From the NCBI GenBank assembly GCA_033026295.1, contig CM065168.1:36840875-36904874 (forward strand): 64,000 nucleotides of DNA, read 5' to 3'. Within the stretch, counting starts at the first letter, position 1, and each line of letters begins with the position of its first letter. The notes beneath the pieces are model-generated. The model was not told the origin of the DNA. It saw only the letters and a program-made list of their open reading frames with translations, and did not search any database. Shown piece after piece: positions 38,125 through 50,963 of the stretch. The position numbers and the translations under genes were made by a program. Source of the DNA: Channa striata. Lineage: Eukaryota; Chordata; Actinopteri; Anabantiformes; Channidae.

Positions 38125-41100
38125 ATGAGTTATGACAACTCTAAATCAACGGCCAGCAGCAGCACTCGGGGGCGAGTGGCAAGGGCTGATGAGAAAGACA
38201 ATGGCCAGGAAGCCGAGGCAGGAGGTTAAACCCTCAGAAAACTAGTAGTGGTCAGCCCAGTGCCAGCGACTCCACCCAGGAGCAGGGAAATGGAGAGAGA
38301 AGAGGCTCGTCTCCGAGCAGAGGGTCGGGATCTGGAGGTTTATCCGGAACCCGACAAGGCCCCATCTCCGATGACATGGACGGCCTCTCCAGCGGGAATG
38401 ACTCTGGGGAGAGAGAAAGCGAAGGTGGGATGGAAAGGGAGAGCGGGTCACGTGGGCGCCAGTCCACACGCAGCTCCCACAGCTCATCAAACGGCAAAGA
38501 CTCTGGCATGATGCTGGAAACCACAGAGAGCAACAAGAGGTAAGAGAAAGTGAATCCAGAGAGGAGTGATCCACAGTTTTGAACAGTTGGTTTTCATATG
38601 TGTTTTATTGCTTTTGCACTTAATGTCTTTTACATGCATGACACACACCTTTCGTCATTAAAATGAATTAAGAATAGATCATATCACTATCAGGATATAA
38701 ACTTTATCTGCATGTATAAACAGTCATTCCTCCCTTTCCCAGCTCCAACTCCCAGAGCCTGTCACCGCCCAGCAGCTCCCTGGCCTACAGCCTGCTGTCA
38801 ACCAGCTCGGAGCACGACCACCCCTCCACCTCGGGTTGCAGCAGCAACCAGTCTGCAAGGGTTCAGACCCAGAAGGAGCTCATGAAGGCCATCAAGGAGC
38901 TGAAGCTCCGCCTGCCAGCTGAGCGCAAGGCCAAGGGCCACTCCAGCACTTTAAACGCACTCAAATACGCACTTCAGTGTGTCAGACAAGTCGGAGGTGA
39001 GATTGTTTTTGTTTGTGTCCGATTATGGTAAAAAAGTGGTGAAATTTAAGCTGCTTCCCTTTCTTTGAATGTATTTTCAGGTGTACTTGTTCTCTTGCAC
39101 TGAAAATGTAATTTTATCTTAAACTGACTTCACACCCTGACTGGTTTTAACCCTTTCCAGCCAACAAGGAGTACTACCACCAGTGGAGCGTGGAGGAGTG
39201 TCACGGCTGCAGTCTTGACTTGTCTGCTTTCACAATTGAGGAGCTTGACAATATCACTTCAGAATACACCCTCAAAAACACCGTAAGTTCACTGGAAACC
39301 ACTGCACATAGTTGATATCTTATTATTTTAGTTAATAATTTGTGGACATGATCGATTTATTACGTTTTCTTCCCCCAGGTATCAATTATAACAGGAACCA
39401 TCAGGTGGCTTTGAATGTCACAAAGATTTATGAGAGTCTCGTAAAGTATTGATTCAGATTCACCTATGCAGCATCTGTTTTGCTGCAAGCAAATTGATTA
39501 AACTGTGTTGAACCAGATATTTTTCAATATTTGAATCATACTCCTACCAATAAGGGCACACTCAAAGTTACAAAAGTATGGCTTAGATTAGCAATGCTTT
39601 CACAGCAACTTAATAACAATTTCAATTTCTAATTTTAATATCAATTTATATTTTTGTCAATATGTTGTTGTTTTTTTCATATTCAATAAATGAAGTGGTA
39701 AGTACCTCAGCTTAAATTTAGAAAAATGTGCGTATTTTAGATTAAGATATAGAGATACAGCACAATCTACAAAGCTTGCTTATTTAAAAAAAATGCTGTG
39801 AGGTCCAAACTGGCAACACACTGAAGCTCACACAGACTATTATTAACTTTATTTTGTCAGAGAACTTTTGCCTGGCTCGTGTTCAGAAACAGGCTCCTTC
39901 ACACACCTTAAAAACTGACACTGCTGCGCTGCCAAACACAACCAAGCTCCAAGAACATTTTCATTGACAGTTTGTTGGAAAAGTCTTTTCTTCTTTGTTT
40001 CCCTCTCAGGACACTTTTTCCATGGCTGTTTCATTCTTGTCTGGAAAGGTCGTTTACGTGTCGCCCCAGGGCTCGTCCCTGCTTCGCTGTAAGCCCGAGT
40101 GTCTCCAGGGGACTGTATTTTCCGAGCTTTTGGCTCCACAGGACGTCAGCACTTTCTACAGTAGCACAGCACCCTGCCGCCTGCCCACTTGGGCCTCCTG
40201 CATCGGGTCTGGTGAGCAGGAAGAGATGGAATCTGGACAGAAATATTAATAATTTTCTTAACTAACTGATAACTGTACTGACTAATATACTAATTCAATC
40301 AATGTGATGCTGCTGCTTCCTGTCCCGAATGACGTCTTCTCAAATTCTTTCCTACAGTGTCTCCTCCAGTTGACTGCACTCAGGAGAAGTCCATGTTCTG
40401 CCGGATTAGTGGTGACCGAACGCAGGGTGGTGACATGCGCTACTATCCGTTTCGCCTCACACCCTACCAGCTCACCATCAAAGACTCAGATGCTGCTGAG
40501 CCACAGCCCTGTTGCCTGCTCATCGCAGAGAGGGTTCACTCTGGATACGAGGGTATTTAATCCCACAACACCAATGATAAACTGATCAGTAATTTGTGAT
40601 AAATGTGTTTCTTATGCATGTGGGTCGACCCTCCTTCTATTGGGCTTTGCCAACTGGGTTAGGGGTCAAACCAAGGAAAACACATGTTGGTGGAAACAAA
40701 ATTAGATCAGGCAGATCTGACCTTTACCTCAGGAGTCAACATGGACTGTGCTGCAAATTAAAATCAGCTTAATTTCTTGCCTAGAAGTGCAGAAGAAAGA
40801 TTTTTGTTAGGCACAACTTCTTGTATTTCTAAGTCCTCACATTTTTCAATTATTATATATGCAATAATGACCAAGTCTGTAATCTGTATTTGTAATGTGC
40901 TCTCCGACTTTTGGACCCTACTGTGTGTTGTAGTTTAGCGTTTGGTTACAGTTTACTTAAAATGTTGTGTCAGGCAATGTGGTTATATGGTCAATGAGTA
41001 ACAAACTTCCACTCATAATTTATAATAACTTAAATAAAGTAATATGGATTATCAGCATTTTATGTACAGAAATATATTTGGAAATAACCGCTTTCAAGGT

Positions 41101-44100
41101 TTCCTGTGTTTAATGTACTCCTATGAAAAACAATCACAGCCCACAGTCACTCTTGTGATCACTGAATTTGTCCCTGGAATATTCATAGAAATAAGTTGAG
41201 CCTAAATGAGCCTTGCACCTCATGGCATTTTCATTCTACCTGGGTTTTTGTCTTTAGACATTTATGTTGTGGCTAAAGAAGTCAGATTTGGGGTATTTAA
41301 GAATCAAGATTTTTCTTGCTGTGTTATAGGCAAACACAGCAGGAGTTGTTTTAGTAAGAGCACAGTTGTGAACTTTATTCATCATTACTCATTGTGTAAT
41401 TTGACGCCAAACACACACTTGAAACTGACCTTGAAATAATGTGTTTGTGTTAGAGGGAAATGAAAGAGCTGCAGATAAATTGTTATACCTTATTCCCTTG
41501 AATATAGATGATAATAGAGATAGCACATGACTACAGATGTGTCTGAATTACAAATACCATTCATCATTTTCACCGTAACCGTTCTGTTGTTCTCAGCCTG
41601 AAAAGTGCGTTTCATCTGTTGGATGACTGTCCTCTTTACCTTTCAGCTCCCCGTATCCCCCCAGACAAGAGGATCTTTACCACCAGTCACACTCCCAGCT
41701 GCCTCTTCCAGGAAGTCGATGAGAGGTCTGTTTCTGAAATGATGATGATATGGACGAATTATATCCGATTAATGACAAACAATGGGAGCTACAATTTGTT
41801 TATGTTTGTTACCATTGGTAACAGACTTTAAAAATAAAATGTTAATCAGGGTTTATTCCTGTATGTATTAATTTATCCATTGTTTAGTTACTTGATAAGA
41901 TAAACAGTACAGTCGTTATACTGTATAAGAAGGAAATTATACATGAGCATTTATGACATTAGTGTGACTTGGACAGTGGTGCAATAAACAAATTTATTCA
42001 GTGGCTTTTGCTGTAGTTGCATATGATCTGTGGAAAAAAACTAATTTTTTTTTTAGATTTAAATCTTTCGTCAAGAGTAAAAAGGAGATTAGAGCACACT
42101 GATTCCCTGAGTTTACTAGTGTAAACAGATAAACGTGATAGGACTAGGACTGAAATCATAATGGATTTTATGAAAATAGGAAGGGTATTTACACAGTGTG
42201 TAAATACATTTTGTGTTCTCAGGGCTGTGCCATTGTTGGGCTACCTGCCTCAGGACCTGGTGGGAACCCCCACCCTGCTCTACATCCACCCTGAGGACAG
42301 GCCCATGATGGTGGCTATACATGAGAAGAGTGAGTCTGAGCTGAGCTGTAACTTTTTCATTTGTGTCTTCCCTGTGATGGTATCTCAACGAATCATTTAA
42401 TTCTTTGTTCTTTAGTTTTTTTATTGTATTCACGGTGGCATATGGAGGTTACAGTGTTTTATTTTAGAGAATGTGTGATCTTGACTTTAAGTCTATCCAC
42501 TCATCTGTTTCCATTCTTGTTTTTTTCAGTCTTTCAGTTTGCAGGGCAGCCATTTGACTACTCACCCCTGAGGATGTGTGCCCGCAGCGGCGAATATCTG
42601 ACCATCGATACAAGCTGGTCTTCCTTTGTCAACCCCTGGAGCAGGAAGGTGGCATTTATTGTGGGGCGCCACAAAGTCAGAACGTACGTTTATTATTTCA
42701 TTATATTATAAAGACATCTTTTTCTGCAGTTTCCTCCCGATAGAAATTGTAACATTTGCTCATTTGCTCATTTCAAAGCCTTGTTAACCTGAAACATGGA
42801 AGGAGATATGGTCGGCTTGCAGCAGAACTTAAGAATAAAACCACAGTATCTCTACAAAGTTGTACCTTCTGTTTCCAGGAGCCCCCTGAATGAAGACGTC
42901 TTTACGCCACAGAGCTGCGAGGGCCAGGTCACCACGCCTGATATCGTCCAGCTGAGCGAACAGATCCACCGGCTCCTGGTGCAGCCGGTTCACAGTGGAA
43001 GCTCGCAAGGCTACAGCTCCCTGGGATCCAGCGGCTCGCGTGGGTCCCGCCGTTCACACCAGCAGCACCTCAGCGCTTCAGCCACCTCGTCCAGTGACAG
43101 CAACGGCCCCGCCATGGATGAGGCCACTGCCGCTGTCGCGTCACACAAACCTGTGAGTTTGAGCAATGGCTGGTTTGGAATCTAACCATATTTTAGGTTT
43201 CCTGCTTTGTCACAGATTTTAATAGTTTTCATATAAACTAATAATTTAACAAGCAGAAACAATGTGATCTGGAGTCAGGGGAAACGAATATAAATGCGTA
43301 GAGTACAACATCCAGTGTAGCTGGCATTTTGTCTGATACCCTGCTGTATCGTCTTAGTTCTGAATGTGATGCTGTTATTTTTTGTTTTGTCTTGTTTGGG
43401 TTTTCCAGATGACGTTCCAGCAGATCTGCAAAGACGTGCACATGGTCAAAACAAATGGACAGCAGGTTTTTATCGAGTCCCGTAACCGGCCACCGCCCAG
43501 AAAAAATACCACTGCAGGTAAAATACGATACTGGCTGACTCATAATGTTACACAGTCACTCAAAAAATCTGTTTTTAAAGAAATGCTATGTGGATTTACA
43601 GCTCTGTAATTCATCTTCATGTGGTAGAATTAATGGATGAAGTGTAAAGAAGGAATATGGAATGTGTGTAACATTTATTTTTTTATTTCCTCTTGTCCTC
43701 ACTCAACATCCAGGTGCAACAAGTGTCAGGGCCATCAGCAGTGACCCAATCAGAGGTTTAATAGCAGACATGACGAATCCACCCAAGACTTTGATTCCTG
43801 CACCGCTCCTACAGAAAGAGGCCACCACTGGCTACTCGTACCAGCAGATCAACTGTCTGGACAGCATCATCAGGTGTGTGTGCATGCACACAAAAGCCGC
43901 ACGCATCTTGTTATTTTTTTTATTTTTTTACACATCTAACAAAACTGTTTCCGGACAGGTACTTGGAGAGCTGCAACATTCCCAACACAGTTAAAAGGAA
44001 GTGCGGCTCCTCCTCCTGCACCGCCTCCTCCACGTCTGATGACGACAAACAGCAGGAGGCCAGCGGCAACAACAAAGGTACATTCTTACATTGACCTGCA

Positions 44101-47100
44101 TGTATTTATTCAGCAATAATATTCACATAATGCTGTTTTTTTTTTTAATTTAATTAACCCATCTCATGCAGCCTTTCCTGAATTACTGAAAGACAGACTT
44201 TGTTCCTGCATCGGAACAGTTTAGGATAACCAATGCTGTCGGTGTTTTGTTCCTACAGGTGGTTCAGTTAGCCTCGTAGGTGAACCACCTCCTCTGCCTC
44301 CTCTCACCATGGCCACAAAGGCAGAAAGTGTAGCGTCAGTCACGTCACAGTGTAGCTTCAGCAGCACCATCGTGCACGTGGGAGACAAGAAGCCTCCCGA
44401 GTCAGGTGGGCATCATCAACACTCACGCTGTCCTCTAAAGGGTTATCCAGTAGGTTTGTATGACAACTTTGATCTCATGCTTTCCATATGCCACTTTTGG
44501 AAATCCAGCTCTTCAGTCTAACAGTAGTTTGAGTTCAGACCACCATGGTCTGCCCAGCCCTCTCCTTTCCTGCTCTGCCTTACTCTACTACACTCTTTCC
44601 AGCCTTTTCTGTGAAATCACAAAAAATATGAAACAACAAACAGCAGTCAAACAGAAATAGTTATTCTCTGGATTGGTTAGAAGAGTGAGCCTCGTTTTAG
44701 AAGCGAATATCCCTGCAGCGCTGCCAGTGCTCTTCACTGAGCCTCTGACAGGACTTGTCTCTCACATTATGAAATGTTTTTGGAGAATATTTTCACTAAA
44801 AGTATTTTGCCGTTATTAAATATTTAGAGAAATTGTTTTCACTGCTGTAAGACTTCCATTGTCTTTCTGCTTCATCACAGACATCGTCATGGAGGAGGTT
44901 CCTATAACGCCTACACTTGCTCCTCCTACCACCACACCAACTGCTCCTGCCGGCGGGGCGACACTTGCCACAAATACTACCCTTGCCCCTCCTCCCCCTC
45001 CCCCACCTCCACTCCCTCAATCTGCTCAGCCAGAGAGGGACACGCGGAAAAGTGGAAGCTCTGGAGGAGGAGTAGGAGCAGGTTGCCTGGGTCTGACAAA
45101 GGAGGTGCTGTCTGCCCACACCCAGCAGGAGGAGCAGGCGTTTCTTGACCGCTTCAAGGACCTCAGCAAGCTGCGGGTGTTTGATCAGACCACGTCCTCA
45201 GCTGTGCATTGTCGCACCCCAGCTGCCAACCCACTGTCACGAGGTAGGGGTGTACGCATGCACACATTGAAAACTCAGCTAGATTCAAAGGTACAGGAGG
45301 AAAAAAAAAGTTTTTTAGTTGAAACTTTTAGGTCAGTGTAGATGGTGCAGCTCCAGTTTAAAGGAATAAACTGTTCAATAACTTAAAAGCCATTACAGCA
45401 ATGGTGGGTGCTGATCCAAAGAGCAGTTGAAGATGAGAGGGAGAACATTGGATGAGAAAAAAACAATAGAAGAAGCAAAATCCTAGCAGCATTAGTTCAT
45501 CCATTGTCTGCTTCCGTTTTCCAGGAGTCCGTTGTTCCCGAGACTACCCAGCTGCAGGAGGCAGCACCGGTCACAGACGTGGTCGTGGTGGTAAGAGGAT
45601 TAAGCACCAGGAGTCATCTGACCAGCACAGTTCTCTGGGGCTGAGCGGAAGCCGGCGAGACCCCAGAACCAACACCGCCCCCATGCCCCTCAACATGCCC
45701 CTCAACATGCCCCTCGGACCTCCTACAAACTCATCCTCTTGGCCGTCTGTTGGTTCCCAGGCCAGCATTCCCTCTGCCGCTTTTGCTCCTGGTATGCTTC
45801 CAATTTACCCAGTTTACCCGCCGCTCACACAACCCCTGCCTATGCCAGATCAGTCACGTTTCCCCCCGACCCCGATGGTACCTCCCATGATGGCCCTTGT
45901 TCTGCCCAACTTCATGTTCCCCCAGATGGGAGCGCCCCTTTCTCAGCCAGGCCTCACCCCCGGACATTTTTACAATCCCAACTTCACTTATCCCGGTGCT
46001 GCTCCAGCTCCTGTCCCCACTGTCGCCGCCAACCCCATGCCCATCCCAGGCACCTGCGCCCCCTCTCGCAGCAGCACCCCACAGTCCTACACTCAGACAC
46101 CTGCTGACCGCGAGGGTGCAGAGTCGCCCCTCTTCCAGTCCCGATGCTCCTCCCCCCTCAACCTGTTACAGCTGGAGGAATCTCCAAGCAACAGGTTGGA
46201 GGTCGCCACTGCGCTGGCAGCATCCCAGCAAGCGACGCCGTCTGTGCAGGGGGGTGCAGCCAATGGACAGAGCTCGGCCAACCAGAGGAGCTCTGGTGAA
46301 ACATCCAAGGAGAATGAGAATGTAGGTTATTTTCCGAAGAGTCCGGTTGTTTTAAACGTGTGTTTATTCCACAGAGGATTTTAAACATTCAGTCTTTTTA
46401 CACTCCTGTTTATTTTTCTCCATCAGGGTGAAGCCAATGAGTCCAACCCCGATGACATGTCCACTTCCAGCGACCTGCTGGATCTGCTGCTGCAGGAAGA
46501 CTCGCGCTCAGGGACTGGCTCAGCTGCTTCAGGCTCGGGTTCCTCAGGAACAAGGTCCTCCGGTTCAGGCTCTGGCTCCAATGGCTGCAGCTCCTCTGGC
46601 ACCAGCGGCACCAGTCAGTACAACTATTACTATTATTCTTACACCACAAACTGAGGTTATTTTTCTTGCACAGGTCTAGTCTTCTTATTATATTATTAAT
46701 GTGATTTTGTTTTTTTTTTATATAAGACTTGTGGGTGACAGTGATTTTAGTGATCACAACTAATATTTGTCAGAATAATTGTCAACATGCAGTTTCTTCC
46801 TGAGATCTTTGATAGTCCTTGTTAGAATACATTTCTTTGACGTAAAAGAAAAAAAATTATCTAATATTTCAGTTACTTTCTATGAAAGATAACTCCCAAA
46901 AAAACAAGTTTTTAGTCCACTAGTGTACCTACTCTACTCACACTTAGTTCTTAGTTCTTAGTTTTCAACTCTTGTTCACTCAGGCAGCAGCCAGGGCAGC
47001 CACACCAGCAAGTACTTCGGAAGCATCGACTCTTCCGAGAACGACCACTCACGCAAGCAGCCAGCAGGAGGCAGCAGCGGCGCTGAGAGAGATGGCGAGG

Positions 47101-47986
47101 AGCAGTTTATCAAGTGTGTCCTGCAGGACCCCATCTGGCTACTGATGGCCAACACTGACGACAAGGTCATGATGACCTATCAGCTGCCTGTCAGGTAGGA
47201 CCGGCAAAACAAGACCAGGCCATTTTATCAACTTCCTTCTTTCAGCTGCCTTACATCTGGTTTTTATTTTAAGTTTTGAAAATATACAAAATCTCATGCA
47301 CTCTTTAAGGGTCCATGTTACGTAATGATTCCAAATTCCAATTTTAGGGTAATTTTGATAAAGCATCAAAAAACAGTAGGCTTACAGTGGCCCTTTTTTT
47401 CTGTGTCTGTGTAACAGAGACATGGAGACGGTGCTGCGTGAGGACCGTGAGGCTTTGAGGAATATGCAGAAACACCAGCCACGGTTCACAGAGGAGCAAA
47501 AGAGGGAGTTGAGCCAGGTCCACCCCTGGATCCGCACTGGACGTCTACCCCGAGCCATCAACATCTCTGTATGTGCACTGCACAGCTCAACCCTGAACCA
47601 TTAAAGAGTGAAATAAACAAATGTTAAATAAGCATTCATATACCAACAGGAAAATCATGTGTTTCTTTCAGGGCTGTGCGGGCTGCAAGTCTCCCCCCTC
47701 AGTACTTCCTGCTGCTCCTTTCGATGTGGAGATCCACGAGATGGAGCTGTGCAGTGTGCTGAAGGCTCAGGAGGAGGACGCCAGCAAGGGCGAGAAATGC
47801 CGGTCGGAAACAGCCATGGATGAAGCTCACGCAGACGATGAAGAGGAGGAAGAGGACGTTGAGGAGAAAGAAATTAAAACGCAAGGCAACAATGAAGACA
47901 TGATTGCAGAGGAACAGAGAGCGGCATCAGAAATTGTGGAGGGAAAGACGAATGCTCAGCCGCCCGTGACTGACATGACTCTCTGA
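38125..47986 (+). CDS. per1: Period circadian regulator 1 (19 coding exons; one-base frameshift in first exon)
   Basis: PER1 pairs with CRY, binds CK1 delta/epsilon and represses CLOCK/BMAL1 in the nucleus. Exons: 38125-38539, 38743-38996, 39161-39282, 40010-40211, 40358-40552, 41647-41725, 42223-42329, 42530-42683, 42879-43152, 43409-43517, 43714-43873, 43959-44077, 44259-44405, 44881-45243, 45525-46321, 46427-46613, 46984-47194, 47418-47568, 47672-47986. Phases agree at every junction (about 1453 aa if one base is restored). Visible, in order: GCSSNQSARVQTQKELM; PAS-A with DTFSMAVSFLSGKVVYVS; PAS-B from APRIPPDKRIFTT to WSRKVAFIVGRHKVRT; CK1-binding blocks YSYQQINCLDSIIRYLESCN and SSTIVHVGDKKPPES; a Pro-rich region; a Ser/Gly tract; and a CRY-binding C terminus with QDPIWLLMAN and CAGC. 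The human PER1 match is clear. Fish per1a or per1b cannot be settled here. The ATG frame stops at 38227-38229, and the main frame is offset by one missing base. Confidence 0.93.
45683..45715 (+). repeat. 12-base coding tandem repeat in per1 exon 15
   Basis: The unit ATGCCCCTCAAC occurs twice in full and a third time in part (ATGCCCCTC), encoding MPLN-MPLN-MPL. It is in frame, at the start of a Pro/Met-rich low-complexity region downstream of the CK1-binding blocks. Confidence 0.85.
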
Positions 47987-49080
47987 GTAGGTGGCCAAAG
48001 ATGCCAAAAAGCGCCATCACAACTTTTCTATGCTGATGTGCAAAGAAGGAGCACCTTGTAAGACTTTCCTGTGCCCTCAGCATCATGGAACAGCTCAGCT
48101 GGGACATTAATTACCTGAATATAACTGCCATTTAATGTGCGGCAGATCAGGCCGAGTTCTTTGTTCGTGTCTGACTTTGACCGCACACCTGGTCTGTATC
48201 ACGCCTTGGAAAGGATGCGCACACTCATTTTTAGAGAGTGAAATAGTATTTTCTTTCCTCTCAGCTGATTCTCGTAGTTCTCTGCAACTATTTATTGAAG
48301 TTTAAAACTAATCGAAGGACTGAGGTGAATGTGTTACAAAAAGGAACCTTTACATAAAGATGGATGTGCTTTACCACAGTGTCCTCCTGAACGTCAATCT
48401 CTGGAAAGAATGGAGTTTATTTGTGACTTTTCTTCTTGTTGAATGTTTCCCCGGGTTGCCTGGGATCCTGCTCCCACTCAGATCCTGCTTTTCTCAAAGA
48501 CCTTTTTTTATGATGTAACCCATGAAAAAAAAAAAACGTTCCCCATAAAAATAGAAAGTGAGAACCAGGTTTTTTTTGTAAATATTGTGTATATTTTTAT
48601 ACTCTAATGCACTACAGACGGAGCGAGGACGAATGCGTGGCAATCACCAGGAGACCGGATGTCCTTTCAAGGTTTCTCTTCGGCAAGCATTAGTGCATTT
48701 GTGTATTGGCTGCACAGTGAGAGATAAACAATGCCTCTCTAAGAAAAAGCTCTCTCACAGACGGACGACATCCCAAACTGCCACCACCCTAAAGAGCCAT
48801 AAAGCCGTCAGCCGAGGGCGAGTGTTTGTGCTGCTAGTGTTTGCTCACAGTGGTAGATGGATTTAGAGAGAGGTGGCCCTTCCAAAGGGTTTTAAGAGTT
48901 TGGAGAGTGTTTACTATCTTCTCTTTCCCTCTTTGCCCCCCCCTCTTGGTCTTTCTCCTCCTCTCTGTGGCACTGTTGTGGTCATGTGATATCCTATGCT
49001 TTATGGCGTCAGTGGTGTCTGCAACAGGTTAATATTTTTGTGAAAATCTTTGTACAATTAAAAAAAAAGACATTAAAGGA
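47987..49080 (+). other. per1: per1 3' UTR with poly(A) signals
   Basis: No further coding sequence follows the TGA at 47984-47986. ATTAAA hexamers at 49057-49062 and 49072-49077, just after a GTAATATTTTTG-type AU-rich stretch, are the best candidate cleavage signals. That gives a 3' UTR of about 1.1 kb. Confidence 0.5.
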
Positions 49081-50963
49081 CTTGAAATGCCTTTAAATGT
49101 GTCTTGTTTTTTTTTTTATTGTGTGATTACATCTCTTTGCAGTCTATTTCTTGCTGGGTGTTTTGCAGCAGTTGGCCCGGAGACTCAAAGTGTCCAGAAT
49201 GAACTGGAAACAAAGAGCAGATGAGGGCAGCTGCTTTTCTTACCGCAGTCTCCTTATGTTCAGCTGTGGTTTCTACCAGCAGTGGTCACCACAGCTTAAA
49301 AAAGACAAAGGCATGCCCTCGTGCAGACAAACGTACTTGACTTCGTTGCACATAATGATTATAACAATGACTATGTATGCAGGTCATTTAGTGCATGTGA
49401 GGATTAAAGTATTTTGGAAGAGTATTTAAAAGTCACATTATATGTGATATTAAACCATCGATTATTTTGGGCCATTTAGTGCTAAAAAGGAGCATTTGCT
49501 GCAGACGTCGTGTCTTTTTAAAAGTCACGGTGGCTTTCTATTTTGGTTTCTGAATTCTTTCCCTACTTTAAAATAAAATTCCTTTACCACGTCCTTACTT
49601 TCTACTATTATGAATTCTGTGGAAAGGAATTTAATCTTTGTAATTTGTTTTTATTCCTAAAGAGACTTATATGAGGTGAGAAAGTTTAATAGTAGCTGTG
49701 ACTTTTCTAGTTGCATTTTTAAAATACTAATGATTTTTTGTAAGATTAACCTGTGTTTCCAGGTATTTCACAATAAACTTTTAGTTTTGTATTTTCTTTT
49801 ACATGTGTTAAATTTATACAATACAGTACATTTACATTTGGAAAAAGAGGATGTGAAAACTGCAAAATCCAGAGAAGAGATAAGCACATGTAAACGAGTA
49901 TTCACATGGTTTCCAACCTGTTATAATTTAAAATTATTTGACATTAACAGCATAATGGTGTTATAAAAGAAAAAAAAATGTCATCAGCTAACAGTGAATA
50001 CTTACAGTACAGTAGATGCCTTCATGATTTTGGCTGTTCTTATTTGTTAATATTTATGACCAAATTCATAAAATGTAAAGTTTCAGTGGCTTCCACAAGT
50101 GTTAACCCCATGGTGGTGCTGTAGGAAAAGTAAAGGTGTGTTCAGACTGAAGCTGAAATTAATTTTGAAACAATTATCAGACATGCTGAGCTTGTTAATG
50201 ACTACGACAGTGCTTTTCTTCGTTATGAGTATGGAGCAGATTCATAAACCCCCGAGTTACAGCATATTTAAATTGAATTGTTTGAACTAGCAACTACTGT
50301 AGATGCAACTTGTCATTCACTTTTCAGTTTCACACCGTATGAAACACAACGAACGCTCAAAATTGTTTACCAGTTGGGTTTATGTTCAGATATTTCACAC
50401 TCTGACCTGCTGTTGTTGGCACTGGAGGCACAGTCAGGGGATCTCCAGAGTTACCAGGCTTCATCGCAGACAGACTGCGGATGTCTGCACCAAATTCTCA
50501 TGGTGATCCGTCCCGACGGCTGTGGAGATATTTCTGTCTGGACAAACAGATCAACACTGCCAAACATAAATGCCTCGTCGCTACTGTGGCAAACCGAACC
50601 TGGCTTGAAGCTGCGGTGACGTGATCATTAACAAACATGCAACAGTGGCGCCTTGTGCGTCGGTGCGCACGCCTGCAGAAACACACCTTGTCCATACATT
50701 AGCTGTGAAACAACACCAGCAACACACAGCTGGGGTCACAAGCACTGCACAGTTATGCTGAAGTCCACGTCCACTGTAATTACTGTAGTTACTTCGCTCC
50801 CTCCACATTACGCCACCTTCTCTCCCATCACTTCCACTTCCCTCCTCGTTCTCTCTGCCCTCCCCTTCCAAACTTTACATCTCCCCACGCCTCTGTTCTG
50901 CATCTCCCTCCTTCCTGCTGCCTCTTCTTTCCTCCTCGCTCCCTTCTTTCCTAATCAGGAAGG
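49081..50963. other. per1-pcolce intergenic region and pcolce upstream sequence
   Basis: No gene is recognised. The last 150 bases before the pcolce ATG are pyrimidine-rich (repeated CTCCC and CTTCC words). I see no TATA box, and the pcolce transcription start cannot be placed. Confidence 0.45.

Noticed and set aside
38449..38455. CACGTG E-boxes inside coding exons (also near 44376 and 53574)
   Set aside because: These lie in conserved coding sequence, so codon constraint explains them. There is no reason to call them regulatory sites.
45897..46325. Second open frame overlapping per1 exon 15
   Set aside because: It is a shadow of the Pro/Ser-rich per1 coding exon in another frame, and the per1 frame is the one that matches PER1.
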